DNA from: Clostridiaceae bacterium
GTDB taxonomy: Bacteria; Bacillota; Clostridia; Lachnospirales; Lachnospiraceae
Direction of reading: 5' to 3'
DNA: 64,000 nt
Assembly: GCA_910575435.1 (NCBI GenBank)
Contig: CAJTGI010000005.1
Span: 1-64,000, forward strand
Each line of letters begins with the position of its first letter. The first letter of the stretch is position 1. Position numbers and translations under genes: made by a program. Shown here piece by piece: positions 37,492 to 46,081 of the stretch. The notes under the pieces are model-generated. The model worked only from the letters and a program-made list of their open reading frames with translations, had not been told where the DNA came from and did no database searches.

Positions 37492-38157
37492 CTATTTGCA
37501 AGCAATATAAATATCCATATCCCCATCGGTCTCAAAGCAGGGAATCACATCCTTTTCCACGCGTTCCAGACCGTTCACACGCATATATTCCATCAGTGTT
37601 TTATATGCATTGGGAATGGTCACAAAGGGATTTTCAAAGGGTGTCTCAATGTGGATTGCCGCATATTTTTGATCAGCCTGCTCGTGTATCTCGACATCCG
37701 AAGGAACCATCCCATCAGGCAGGATCCATGCCGCTTCGTAGCCGTGCATATTGAACACATTGATCTGCTCCTGTGACACATTTGGAAAATCCCAGCCTAT
37801 GGCACGAGGTTTATCCACGCCGCAACTGCGGGCAATGGAAAATATTCTGTCAATCGCATCCCCTTCCGGCTCGGAACTTATCACCGCATGTTTGATATAG
37901 CGGAAAGCGGGGACGATCTCGACCCGCAAATTTGAATACGCTTCGCCACAAGTGACCATTTCATTGCGAAACAAATCGTCCAGCGAGCAGTTGAAAAGAC
38001 TGCAAAGTTCGATTGCCTTGTCCATTTCAGGCTGCGCTGTGTCCAGTTCCCATTTTGATACAGTTTGACGACTGATATTCATTTTTTCAGCCAAATCCTC
38101 CTGCGTCATATTTCCTCTCAGATGTCTTAAAAACTGCAAATTCTTTCCGAAACTCAT
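37492..38157 (-). CDS. XRE-family regulator with GyrI-like effector-binding domain
   Basis: The 221-residue protein has an N-terminal Cro/C1 helix-turn-helix (LRGNMTQEDLAEKMNISRQTVSKWELDTAQPEMDKAIELCSLF, residues 12-55). An effector-binding domain (about 70-220, NLRVEIVPAFRYIKHAVISSEPEGDAIDRIFSIA...GWDFPNVSQEQINVFNMHGYEAAWILPDG) follows. The same sensor fold ends the AraC-type regulator at 344-1189. Start 38157 has GGAGAA before it; the longer ORF start is unlikely. Confidence 0.85.
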   Translation of the reverse strand: MSFGKNLQFLRHLRGNMTQEDLAEKMNISRQTVSKWELDTAQPEMDKAIELCSLFNCSLDDLFRNEMVTCGEAYSNLRVEIVPAFRYIKHAVISSEPEGDAIDRIFSIARSCGVDKPRAIGWDFPNVSQEQINVFNMHGYEAAWILPDGMVPSDVEIHEQADQKYAAIHIETPFENPFVTIPNAYKTLMEYMRVNGLERVEKDVIPCFETDGDMDIYIACK

Positions 38158-38234
38158 AAAATATTCTCCTTTCATTTTTCTTGCGCCGCGTCGCATGATT
38201 AGCATAATATTTTCTTTCACAAACTGCAACCAAT

Positions 38235-38430
38235 CTATATGCGCCATTTATTTGAATCGCGCAACTTCAAAGTGCGGAGAATATGAATTACTTCCTTGCC
38301 ATGATTCCCATCTGCATATAGGAAACCCACAAAATTTCCACCACGGGGAAGCCGCAGTTCCTCAAAAGTTCCACGGATTCCCGGAGGGTCAATGGAAAAC
38401 AATCCCTGCCATATCGTCCGATATGGTAAT
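38235..38430 (-). pseudogene. 5'-truncated gene remnant of unknown family
   Basis: Directly after the flavodoxin stop, one minus-strand frame stays open for about 65 codons. It reads LPYRTIWQGLFSIDPPGIRG, then FEELRLPRGGNFVGFLYADG and ends DSNKWRI. It looks like real protein sequence but has no start codon or ribosome site. Probably the C-terminal end of a lost gene; alternatively the frameshifted tail of a neighbour. I do not recognise it. Confidence 0.4.
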
Positions 38431-38433
38431 TTT

Positions 38434-39039
38434 TTATTGCTGCGTTGCGCTCATTCTTCTTAAAATAATGGTTAACCTGTAATCTCCAATTCCCGTTTCA
38501 TCATTTATCGAAGTTCCCAAATCGTATGCTTCCTTCAGCGCTTTCGTCCCCTGAATGTCTCCAGGATCCTTCACTCCCCTCACAAGCACCATGCCCCCAT
38601 CTTCCAGATGGAAGAAGTCAAGCACAAGCCGATATTGCAACTTAATTGCGTCAAACAATTTCGGCAATGTGGCCGCTCCCACCAAGAGCAATGCCAGTTT
38701 TTTCACTTGAAATTCATTCCTCATCGGTGTATGCAGTCTATCTACAATGGCCTTTAATTGCGCACTCATTCCATAAAAATAAACGGGAGAGGCGATGACG
38801 ACCATATCAGCAACCCTCAACTTTTTATAAATATCTGCCATATCGTCTTTCTGAAAGCAATGGTTCCCCTCCCTCGTAAAGCAGGAATTGCAGCCAATGC
38901 AGGGATTCACTCTATAATCGGCAACGGAAACCATTTCCACTATATTATTTTTGCTGGCTCCCTCTGCAAATGCCCGCGCAAGCAAATCTGTATTTCCGCC
39001 TTTCCGCATGCTGCCGACTAATATCACGATTCTGCCCAT
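38434..39039 (-). CDS. Flavodoxin-family NAD(P)H-dependent FMN reductase
   Basis: The 201-residue protein has the flavodoxin-fold start (MGRIVILVGSMRKGGNTDLLARAFAEGA), a CIGCNSCF Cys motif common to iron-sulfur flavoprotein-like reductases, and ADMVVIASPVYFYGMSAQLKAIVDRLHT for FMN and dimer contacts. The substrate is unknown. GGGAGG precedes the ATG. It belongs to a minus-strand accessory run. Confidence 0.85.
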   Translation of the reverse strand: MGRIVILVGSMRKGGNTDLLARAFAEGASKNNIVEMVSVADYRVNPCIGCNSCFTREGNHCFQKDDMADIYKKLRVADMVVIASPVYFYGMSAQLKAIVDRLHTPMRNEFQVKKLALLLVGAATLPKLFDAIKLQYRLVLDFFHLEDGGMVLVRGVKDPGDIQGTKALKEAYDLGTSINDETGIGDYRLTIILRRMSATQQ

Positions 39040-39072
39040 CCTCTGAAACCTCCCAATTCTCCTGTGCAGCCC

Positions 39073-39633
39073 TTACATAGGCTTTAGATTTTTATTGAGT
39101 CGATCCACCATCCAGGCGATTCGCCTTTCCCGCCCGGCATCTGTTTTTGCGTCATAATACGCCCGCGCATAGGTTTTCCTTACCGAAGGGGACATGGCTT
39201 CAAAATTTGCGCGGGCGGGCTCATATCCCTCCAGCAATGCGGAAAGCCGGGCGATTTGTTCCTCCGTGATTTCCATGGATTTCGGAGCATCCCACTGTCC
39301 GTTCTTTTTTGCTTCCTCGATTTTCTCCCTGCCAAAATCGGTCATCAGCCCTCGCTCTTCAAGGCTCTGAACCAATTTCTTATTCTTCTCTGACCACTTG
39401 CTCTTCTCCCTGCGCATAGAAAAATATTTCTGATAGGTTTTATCGTCAATGCGTTTCATCTGCCCGTCAATCCATCCGAAGCAGAGAGCCTCTTCCAGTG
39501 CTTCTCCCGCCTTTATTGTCTTCGGCCCGCCGGCTTTGCCAAACAAAAGCCAGATGCCTTCCTTTGAATGGCAATGTTCCTCAAGCCATTTCCGAAATTC
39601 CTCTCGGTCTGCAAATTGTATGAGTTCACCCAT
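39073..39633 (-). CDS. YdeI/OmpD-associated-family protein
   Basis: The 186-residue protein shows REEFRKWLEEHCHSKEGIWLLFGKAGG, EALEEALCFGWIDGQMKRIDDKTYQKYFSMRREKSKWSEKNKK and a C-terminal KTYARAYYDAKTDAGRERRIAWMVDRLNKN. This is the pattern of YdeI-like proteins annotated as bacteriocin-protection or OmpD-associated; their biochemical role is poorly known. Start 39633 is chosen for GAGGAG. It overlaps the small ORF upstream by eight bases. Confidence 0.8.
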   Translation of the reverse strand: MGELIQFADREEFRKWLEEHCHSKEGIWLLFGKAGGPKTIKAGEALEEALCFGWIDGQMKRIDDKTYQKYFSMRREKSKWSEKNKKLVQSLEERGLMTDFGREKIEEAKKNGQWDAPKSMEITEEQIARLSALLEGYEPARANFEAMSPSVRKTYARAYYDAKTDAGRERRIAWMVDRLNKNLKPM

Positions 39634-39766
39634 GACATGCTCCTCTTTCTGCAAGTTCAGCGGGAAGGTTATCCCAAAATTCCGCCCTCGTCCTGTTTCT
39701 TCTCAATGCTTCCAAAATCTTGCCGTCCGGGTCAGGATAGATGATTCGAACGGCCTCCTCTCCCAT
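39626..39766 (-). CDS. Small hypothetical ORF (46 residues)
   Basis: The ORF reads MGEEAVRIIYPDPDGKILEA, then LRRNRTRAEFWDNLPAELAE, and overlaps the next gene start. An AAGGG site stands five bases before the ATG, and it fills the gap after the GNAT gene. The composition looks protein-like. It may be a coupled leader ORF or the tail of a lost gene. Confidence 0.4.
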   Translation of the reverse strand: MGEEAVRIIYPDPDGKILEALRRNRTRAEFWDNLPAELAERGACHG

Positions 39767-39774
39767 ATTTCCCT

Positions 39775-40242
39775 TCAATCTTTATATTTTATGGCCTGAA
39801 CGAATAGTTGATCTATGGAACCGTATATCGTTTCATAGTCTCCTAATTTTACGAACCCGTATTTTTCATATAACCCAATTTCACCACTCATAATATATAC
39901 TTTCTCAAAGCAAAGCTCCTTCGCATAAGCAATTATATTTTGAATCATCATTTCCGACAATCTCCTGCCGCGATACTGCTCGCCTACAAAAACAAAACCT
40001 ATGAATGGCTTAAAATCATACTGTTCAGCCAGCTCATCCTTTTCAGTAAATGTAGAAAATCCTGCCACTTCTCCATTTACATAGACAGCGCACACTCTTT
40101 CCCATTCTTTCAATTCATTTTCCTTCATCTTTTTTGCTAAAAATGGACCTGCTTTCCATGAACACTTTTCAGCGAAAGAAATCACTTCTTTCCAATATTT
40201 GTGTTCTGCCGTCATCAAATAAATTTCCACGATAATCCTCAT
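39775..40242 (-). CDS. GNAT-family N-acetyltransferase
   Basis: This 155-residue protein has the GNAT core: VCAVYVNGEVAGFSTFTEKDEL strands, then FIGFVFVGEQYRGRRLSEMMIQNIIAYAKE with the acetyl-CoA loop QYRGRR, and KVYIMSGEIGLYEKYGFVKLGDYETIYG at the end. The substrate is unknown. Start 40242 or 40215 are both possible; ribosome sites are weak. It belongs to the accessory run. Confidence 0.82.
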   Translation of the reverse strand: MRIIVEIYLMTAEHKYWKEVISFAEKCSWKAGPFLAKKMKENELKEWERVCAVYVNGEVAGFSTFTEKDELAEQYDFKPFIGFVFVGEQYRGRRLSEMMIQNIIAYAKELCFEKVYIMSGEIGLYEKYGFVKLGDYETIYGSIDQLFVQAIKYKD

Positions 40243-40358
40243 TCCTTTCCCATACTTGCAAACTTGAATGCGCATGTGATTCGCTATGCCGCAGGCACAA
40301 TATTTACAAAGCAAACATAGTTTGCTATCCTCCCGATTTCATTGGCTGTCAGACAAAT

Positions 40359-40883
40359 TTATATCTGAATCCAATAGCGCTGCACAATGCTTCCATCTTC
40401 TTCCACCTCGTTTTCCAATACCCCGCCATTACGGATAATTGATTTGGCTGAACCAACATTATCTTTGTCGCAACAGATTAAGACTTTGCTGATGCCAAGT
40501 TTCTTGCACTCCTCCAATGCCAAGGCAATCATTGCCGTGGCATAGCCTTTCCTTCTCTCGCTGGGCCTGATCCCATCGCCTATATGACCGCCGGTTTTGA
40601 GCAAATCGTCATTTAAATTATGGCGAATATTCACGGCTCCCACAAAAATATTCCGATCCCGATCCAGACAAAAAAGCGTTGTGTCAGGAACCCAGCCATT
40701 TTCCATTTCTTCCCTTGTATCAAGGTTTTCCATGTAATGGTCGAAATCATGAAAATCATTTGCCCAGATCTTCCATGGGGACATATCCGTATGATTTTCC
40801 ATGATATCCTCCCTCCATTCCGTCAGCATGTCAAATAACTGTTCCTTATAATCCCTAGTCAATTTCACAAGTGTAATATTCAT
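40359..40883 (-). CDS. GNAT-family N-acetyltransferase
   Basis: The 174-residue GNAT has GAVNIRHNLNDDLLKTGGHIGDGIRPSERRKGYATAMIALALEECKKLGISKVLICCDKDNVGSAKSIIRNGGVLENEV. The acetyl-CoA motif is RPSERRKGYAT, and DKDNVGSAKSI is the usual late helix. It resembles the predicted acetyltransferase group acting on amines or peptides; the substrate is unknown. GGAGGAG precedes the ATG. Confidence 0.87.
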   Translation of the reverse strand: MNITLVKLTRDYKEQLFDMLTEWREDIMENHTDMSPWKIWANDFHDFDHYMENLDTREEMENGWVPDTTLFCLDRDRNIFVGAVNIRHNLNDDLLKTGGHIGDGIRPSERRKGYATAMIALALEECKKLGISKVLICCDKDNVGSAKSIIRNGGVLENEVEEDGSIVQRYWIQI

Positions 40884-40919
40884 TTTTCTCCTCCCTTTAT
40901 GCTAAATTGGAAATAGCGT

Positions 40920-41267
40920 AATATTTCGACAGAAGAACGCCGGTTTTGCGTTCTTTTTAGGTGCGAGTATAGCTTTGCCTGGCGAGGTCTTTGCGAGCCT
41001 GGCAAAACTTCGCACCTTTTTTACTGAATAAGAAACTATGCAATATTTCGACAGAAGAACGCCGGTTTTGCGTTCTTTTTAGGTGCGAGTATAGCTTTGC
41101 CTGGCGAGGTCTTTGCGAGCCTGGCAAAACTTCGCACCTTTTTTACTGAATAAGAAACTATGCAATATTTCGACAGAAGAACGCCGGTTTTGCGTTCTTT
41201 TTAGGTGCGAGTATAGCTTTGCCTGGCGAGGTTTTTGCGAGCCTGGCAAAACTTCGCACCTTTTTTA
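40920..41267 (-). repeat. Three tandem 122-bp units of the 3'-end hairpin repeat
   Basis: Units start at 40920, 41042 and 41164; the third is cut by the ABC gene stop. Units 1 and 2 are identical where compared, and unit 3 differs by one base plus the junction. Each holds GAAGAACGCCGGTTTTGCGTTCTT and the AGGTGCGA ... TTTGCCTGGC ... GCCTGGCAAA ... TCGCACCT double stem. Each unit includes TTACTGA, the last codon and stop of the gene. Confidence 0.9.
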
Positions 41268-43142
41268 CTGATAATTCTTTGCCTGGACGTTCCACATTTT
41301 GGCATAAATGCCATCTTCCCGGAGCAGGCTGTCATGATTCCCCTCTTCCGCAATGCGCCCTTTCTCCAGCACCAAGATCCTCTCGCAGAACCGACAGCTG
41401 GACATCCTGTGGGAAATGTATACTGCCATCTTCTCCGCCACCAGCTGGTCAAATCCCGTATAGATTTCATACTCTGCCACCGGATCCAGCGCGCTGGTAG
41501 GCTCGTCCAATATGATAAAGGGGGCAGATTTATACAGTGCCCGGGCAATGGCGATCTTCTGGGCCTCTCCCCCGGACACCTCCACGCCCGGGATGCCCAC
41601 ATTGTAAAGCTGGGTCTGTAATCCCTGCTCCATTTCCAGAACCCGCTCCCTGATGCCGGCCTTCTCCAGGCATTCCCACACCCGTTCTTCCTCATACTCC
41701 CCAGATGCGGCCACATTTTCCGCCACATTCATGGCAAACAGTTTAAAGTCCTGAAATACCACGCCAAACAGGTTCAGGTATTCCCCGTAATCATATTCCC
41801 TGATGTCTCTCCCATTCAATAGAATCCGTCCCTCCGTAGGCTCGTACAGCCTGCACAGAAGCAAGATCAGCGTCGTCTTTCCCGCCCCGTTGGGACCCAC
41901 CAGCGCAATTTTCTCCCCATAATGCATGGTCAGATTCACATCCCTCAAACTGTATTCCTCCGTGCCTGGATAGCGGAAGGATACATGCTCAAAGGAGATG
42001 GCAAGTTCCCGTTCCGCAAGGCCGTGGGCGGGTGCGCTTCCCGTCTCCTTGCGGTTGGGAAGGTTCAGATATTCGTAATAGTGATGGAGGTACTGCATAT
42101 TTAACAGCACATTTTCAAAATGCTCCACCATATACTGGCAGGCTCCCCCCAGAGCCGTCAGAGCGGAGACATACTTTACCACCTCCGCCCCGGTAATTCC
42201 GCCACTCACCCCCCGCATGCCAATCACAATATAGGAAAATGCCAGAAGTGCCGCCTGAACCACCTGGTACTCTATGCGGATTTTATTCTGCAAGGCAATC
42301 TTGCGGGCTTGGATATCGCATTTCTCCTCCCACACGGCCGTCATGTCCCGCATCAGCAGATCCTTCAATCCATAGAGGCGGATTTCCTTTCCCGTCTGAT
42401 ATTTGCTCAGGATCTCCCGATAGAAATAATTGTCCGCGCGCACGGCATCCAGGCCTTCCTCATACAGACCATACTGCTTCCTGTTTCCCGCCTTGGATAT
42501 CCACATGAATAGAAACATGCTGAGCAGATTCAGCAAGAAAATCAGATAGATCAGCCACCTGGCATTCAGGATCTGCTCTATGCCATTCCCCCCGGCAGTT
42601 CCCGCCACGGCAAGAATGGGATACAGCACTGCGAAAGCATAGGCAACGGAAGCCCCATCTCCGATTAGCGTGCCCAGCTTGTCTGAAAACCAATAGACTC
42701 CGCCGCTCTCCTTCTCCCCCTCCAGGGCTGCCGTCAGAATCTGCATCGTCTCCTGCCTCTCCAGATCCTGGTAATCCAGGCGAACCGCCTTTGCCCCCAC
42801 GTCCCTCTGCATGCGGTAGCGGATGCTGTCCCGCATGGCGTTCCCCGCCTTATCCAGGATGTGGAATAATAGCGTCATCACAAATGTCACTAGCACCATC
42901 CGATACACCACGCCCATAATATCAGATTTGGATTCCCCGGACACCAGCCCATTTAAGATATCGCAGCCATAGACAATCCCCACGTAGGGAATTGCCGCAT
43001 GAATGATATTCTTCAGAAGATTGCAGGGCAGGATCCACTTGCACAGCCTGTGATTGATCTGGATGACGTGAAAGAATTTCCGCAAAACCTGCCCCGCAGA
43101 TTCCCTCTCGCCACTGATTGCATTCCCTATTTTCTCCGCCAT
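41265..43142 (-). CDS. ABC exporter half-transporter (permease-ATPase), second subunit
   Basis: The 625-residue protein has about six membrane helices (40-350), then an ATPase with ALVGPNGAGKTTLILLLCRLYEP (Walker A), VVFQDFKLFA (Q-loop), VEVSGGEAQKIAIARALYKSAPFIILDEPTSALDP (signature and Walker B) and YISHRMSS (H-loop). VSGGEAQ replaces the usual LSGGQ. It pairs with the gene 11 bases upstream; a heterodimeric lipid, peptide or drug exporter is likely. GGAGGGG precedes the ATG. Its stop is followed at once by the hairpin repeats. Confidence 0.9.
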   Translation of the reverse strand: MAEKIGNAISGERESAGQVLRKFFHVIQINHRLCKWILPCNLLKNIIHAAIPYVGIVYGCDILNGLVSGESKSDIMGVVYRMVLVTFVMTLLFHILDKAGNAMRDSIRYRMQRDVGAKAVRLDYQDLERQETMQILTAALEGEKESGGVYWFSDKLGTLIGDGASVAYAFAVLYPILAVAGTAGGNGIEQILNARWLIYLIFLLNLLSMFLFMWISKAGNRKQYGLYEEGLDAVRADNYFYREILSKYQTGKEIRLYGLKDLLMRDMTAVWEEKCDIQARKIALQNKIRIEYQVVQAALLAFSYIVIGMRGVSGGITGAEVVKYVSALTALGGACQYMVEHFENVLLNMQYLHHYYEYLNLPNRKETGSAPAHGLAERELAISFEHVSFRYPGTEEYSLRDVNLTMHYGEKIALVGPNGAGKTTLILLLCRLYEPTEGRILLNGRDIREYDYGEYLNLFGVVFQDFKLFAMNVAENVAASGEYEEERVWECLEKAGIRERVLEMEQGLQTQLYNVGIPGVEVSGGEAQKIAIARALYKSAPFIILDEPTSALDPVAEYEIYTGFDQLVAEKMAVYISHRMSSCRFCERILVLEKGRIAEEGNHDSLLREDGIYAKMWNVQAKNYQ

Positions 43143-43153
43143 AATTCCCCTCC

Positions 43154-45052
43154 TTATGATGCGCTCGCCCCGGAGCCGCCATTGTTCCTGTAATACCGGC
43201 TCTGGATAGAAAACATTTCCGCATAGCTTCCCTGCCGTTCCATCAGCTCCTCGTGGGTGCCATCCTCCCGGATCTCCCCATCCTCAAAGAACAAAATCCG
43301 ATCGCAGAACTTCGTGCTGGCCAGCCGATGGGAAATAAAGACCGTGGTCTTTCCCTCTGACAGTGCATGGTATTTTTCGTAAATCGCCATCTCCGCCATG
43401 GGATCCAAAGCACTGGTAGGCTCGTCCAGAAGCAGCAGGGGCGCATTCTTATACAAGGCCCTGGCCAAAATCATCCGCTGCATCTCCCCGCCAGAAAAGA
43501 GCACCCCATCCCGGTCCAGGAAATTGGTCACCATGGTCTTTTCCTGCCTGGGAAGGGATTTGATCTTGTCCTCCAGATCAGCCAGGCGAAGTACCTGCCA
43601 AAGCCGTTTATCGTCAATATCCTCCTCCCGGCAGCAGGCCACATTTTCTCCCACCGATGCCGCCATCACCATCATGTCCTGAAATACCGCTCCCAGCAGT
43701 TCCCTGTAGCCAGAAGCAGGATATTCCTCCACGTTTCTGCCATTCACCAGAATCTGCCCGGAATCCGGGTGGTAAAATCCGCACAGGAGCTTCACCAGCG
43801 TCGTCTTTCCCGCGCCGTTCACCCCCACTAGCGCAATATTCTCCCCCGCTTTGATCTTAAGGTTCAGATGATGAATCACGTCCTCCCGGGCATCCGGATA
43901 GTGAAAGGACACATCCCGAAATTCAATATCCACGCCATGTTCTGCCGACCGCCCATCAGATTTCAAGTTATTTTCTGCCTCGCCAACATCAAATCCGGCC
44001 CTCCCGTTCTCTTCCTTCCCATCCCCGTCTTCATAGGGACTCCACAGTGCAAGAAAGCTGCGGTATGAGCTAATCCACCAGTTGCAGCGCATCATCTCGC
44101 TGTTGGCCCGGACAAATCCCTCTCCCATATTGCCCCCGTTGAGCCATCCCGCAAACCCGGCAATCACCCCCAAGTACAGCGTGAACGAAGCCGCATCCAG
44201 CCTCCCCTGCAAGAAGTCATTTACCAGCACCGTGTAGGCGAGGACATCCCTGACAAGAGTCCACACCGTATCCGAAAAATTCGGAATGAAATATGCCATT
44301 TCCACCCGCTTCCAGACCCGCAGCCTCTTCCGAATCAGCGCCTCCATGATAGAAGAAAACCATCCCTCCATCTGATACAGGCGGATATCCTTCCCATCCG
44401 TAGCGGAAGTGCTGCGCTGAAAAAAATAATCCGTCCGGCTGTCCGTCTCCCCGATCACATCCCTGTGCCTCTGATATCCCTTCACGGATATTTTCCGCTC
44501 CAGCAAGATATTCATCACGGACATCGCCGCAAAAATAGGCAGAACTCCGGGAGATTTGGGCAGAAGAATCGCCGTATAGACCAAAATCCCCAGCAGATTA
44601 AAGGCAAAGGGGGTAAACATGTCCATGATGCGGTTCCATCCAAACCAATCCAGCTCGTAACTGCTTCTGGCCTGCCCTGCAAGCCTTTTCCCCTCCGCCG
44701 TCTCCAAAACCGCATAATCCACGTCCAGAATCTTGGATACCGCCTGGCGCTGTACCGGCCTGTATGCCACAAAATAATTCTTCGTGCGAATCACCGTGTC
44801 CATCCTAATGGAAATCAGCCCCAGAATGAAATTTCCGAACACCAGTCCCCCGATGGCAGCAGAAAAAACAAGCCATTCCGACTCCCGCTCCACCAGGTAA
44901 ATTGCAACACTGGGAATCACGGTAGCAAGGAATGGCCCTAGAAAGGCTGCCAGGGATTTCAGGCAGATGTACCATGGATATTTCCTGTCATACTTGCACA
45001 TCTCCCGAAAAACATACGTCCAATTACTAAGAAAAGAATACTCCCGAAACAT
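43154..45052 (-). CDS. ABC exporter half-transporter (permease-ATPase), first subunit
   Basis: This 632-residue half-transporter has membrane helices at about 35-340, an acidic linker (350-385) and an ATPase domain: ALVGVNGAGKTTLVKLLCGFYHPDSG, VFQDMMVMA, LFSGGEMQRMILARALYKNAPLLLLDEPTSALDP and FISHRLAS. FSGGEM is a variant signature motif, so one ATP site of the heterodimer may be degenerate. Two starts (GTG 45061, ATG 45052) are possible. It ends 11 bases before its partner. Confidence 0.9.
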   Translation of the reverse strand: MFREYSFLSNWTYVFREMCKYDRKYPWYICLKSLAAFLGPFLATVIPSVAIYLVERESEWLVFSAAIGGLVFGNFILGLISIRMDTVIRTKNYFVAYRPVQRQAVSKILDVDYAVLETAEGKRLAGQARSSYELDWFGWNRIMDMFTPFAFNLLGILVYTAILLPKSPGVLPIFAAMSVMNILLERKISVKGYQRHRDVIGETDSRTDYFFQRSTSATDGKDIRLYQMEGWFSSIMEALIRKRLRVWKRVEMAYFIPNFSDTVWTLVRDVLAYTVLVNDFLQGRLDAASFTLYLGVIAGFAGWLNGGNMGEGFVRANSEMMRCNWWISSYRSFLALWSPYEDGDGKEENGRAGFDVGEAENNLKSDGRSAEHGVDIEFRDVSFHYPDAREDVIHHLNLKIKAGENIALVGVNGAGKTTLVKLLCGFYHPDSGQILVNGRNVEEYPASGYRELLGAVFQDMMVMAASVGENVACCREEDIDDKRLWQVLRLADLEDKIKSLPRQEKTMVTNFLDRDGVLFSGGEMQRMILARALYKNAPLLLLDEPTSALDPMAEMAIYEKYHALSEGKTTVFISHRLASTKFCDRILFFEDGEIREDGTHEELMERQGSYAEMFSIQSRYYRNNGGSGASAS

Positions 45053-45142
45053 ACTCCACACGCCCTTTCATCACAGTTCACTGTCATCCTTCGTTTCCTG
45101 CTCAAATAAAAGTATACGATAAGCCTACCATAAATTCAAGAA

Positions 45143-45181
45143 AGGGACTTAGCATTTTATATGTTTTTATGGCAAGTCCCT
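45143..45181 (-). terminator. Terminator after the nucleotidyltransferase gene
   Basis: AGGGACTT pairs with AAGTCCCT through an AT-rich loop; on the minus strand the stem is followed by TTCTT. It lies about 45 bases past the stop codon. Confidence 0.65.
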
Positions 45182-45224
45182 CTCCATTCTCCTAATCCAT
45201 TCATCTGCTCCAAGCCTTCGCATA

Positions 45225-46079
45225 TTACTTGGATAATTGATGTACATGTTCCAAGAACGCCAGGGCTGCTTTTCCCTCTTTTTCATGATATTCCCATCCC
45301 AATTTCTCCCCAACAAACCGCGCCACGTTTTCAAACAGCTCACACATACTCAAAACAGACTTCCATGCATGGTCAACATTGCCATCAAAATAAGTTGATA
45401 ATAGCATTTTCCATTCCTCCTCTGAAAGCCACTGATACAAATATTTTGATGATTTCCCAGTGCTTGCTGACCATCCTGTTAAGATACCTACTTTCCAATT
45501 TAACATAGTGATCAGCTGCGGTCTTACGCAATAGTTTGTCATATCCTGCACATAAGGGATTTCCTCCCGCCATAATCCCTTTGCGATATTATTGGTGCAC
45601 CACCAAAATTCATTGCAAGCCGCCAGATACTGTTCTTTTTCAGGCTCTTTTACCCAATACTGACAGTCTGTTGCCCCTTCTATTTCAGGCAATATATTTT
45701 CTTTATCCAGTAAAATTTTACAAAGTTTGTCTTCCTTGATGTGCTGCAATGCATAATTTACAGATTGTACAGTTAAGTCAATTCTAATGCCATCCGCAAA
45801 TTGCATTAAATAACCGTAAGAATTTTCCTTATCGCTGGGATAATTTGGATTTTCATCAGGATATTGCATATAAAGAATTTCTCCGAAGATCCTGATCCAA
45901 TCTTTGTCCTCTATAAAGCTTTTGGTTTCTTCCACAACATAAACGATATCATAATCTTGAAAAATATCTTTTGGAACGTTTTCATTTGTCCTTGAACCGT
46001 TCATATAAACGGCTTTGATCCTGACATCACTTTCTGCAATGCCTAAGATAAGGTCATACATTTCCTTTTCTGTTCTCAT
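45225..46079 (-). CDS. ANT(6)-type aminoglycoside nucleotidyltransferase
   Basis: The 284-residue protein begins MRTEKEMYDLILGIAESDVRIKAVYMNGSRTNENVPKDIFQDYDIVYVV, the start of AadE/ANT(6) enzymes that adenylylate streptomycin. The nucleotidyltransferase motif GSRTN...DYDIVY with catalytic Asp residues is intact. Length matches the family. Start 46079 is preferred to 46085 for GGAGG spacing. It follows a nucleoside phosphorylase gene with a tiny gap and is AT-rich. Chromosomal homologues do not always confer resistance. Confidence 0.85.
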   Translation of the reverse strand: MRTEKEMYDLILGIAESDVRIKAVYMNGSRTNENVPKDIFQDYDIVYVVEETKSFIEDKDWIRIFGEILYMQYPDENPNYPSDKENSYGYLMQFADGIRIDLTVQSVNYALQHIKEDKLCKILLDKENILPEIEGATDCQYWVKEPEKEQYLAACNEFWWCTNNIAKGLWREEIPYVQDMTNYCVRPQLITMLNWKVGILTGWSASTGKSSKYLYQWLSEEEWKMLLSTYFDGNVDHAWKSVLSMCELFENVARFVGEKLGWEYHEKEGKAALAFLEHVHQLSK

Positions 46080-46081
46080 AA

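Noticed and set aside
40920-41267. CRISPR array
   Set aside because: The 122-bp units are direct tandem copies with no unique spacers and contain a gene's stop codon.
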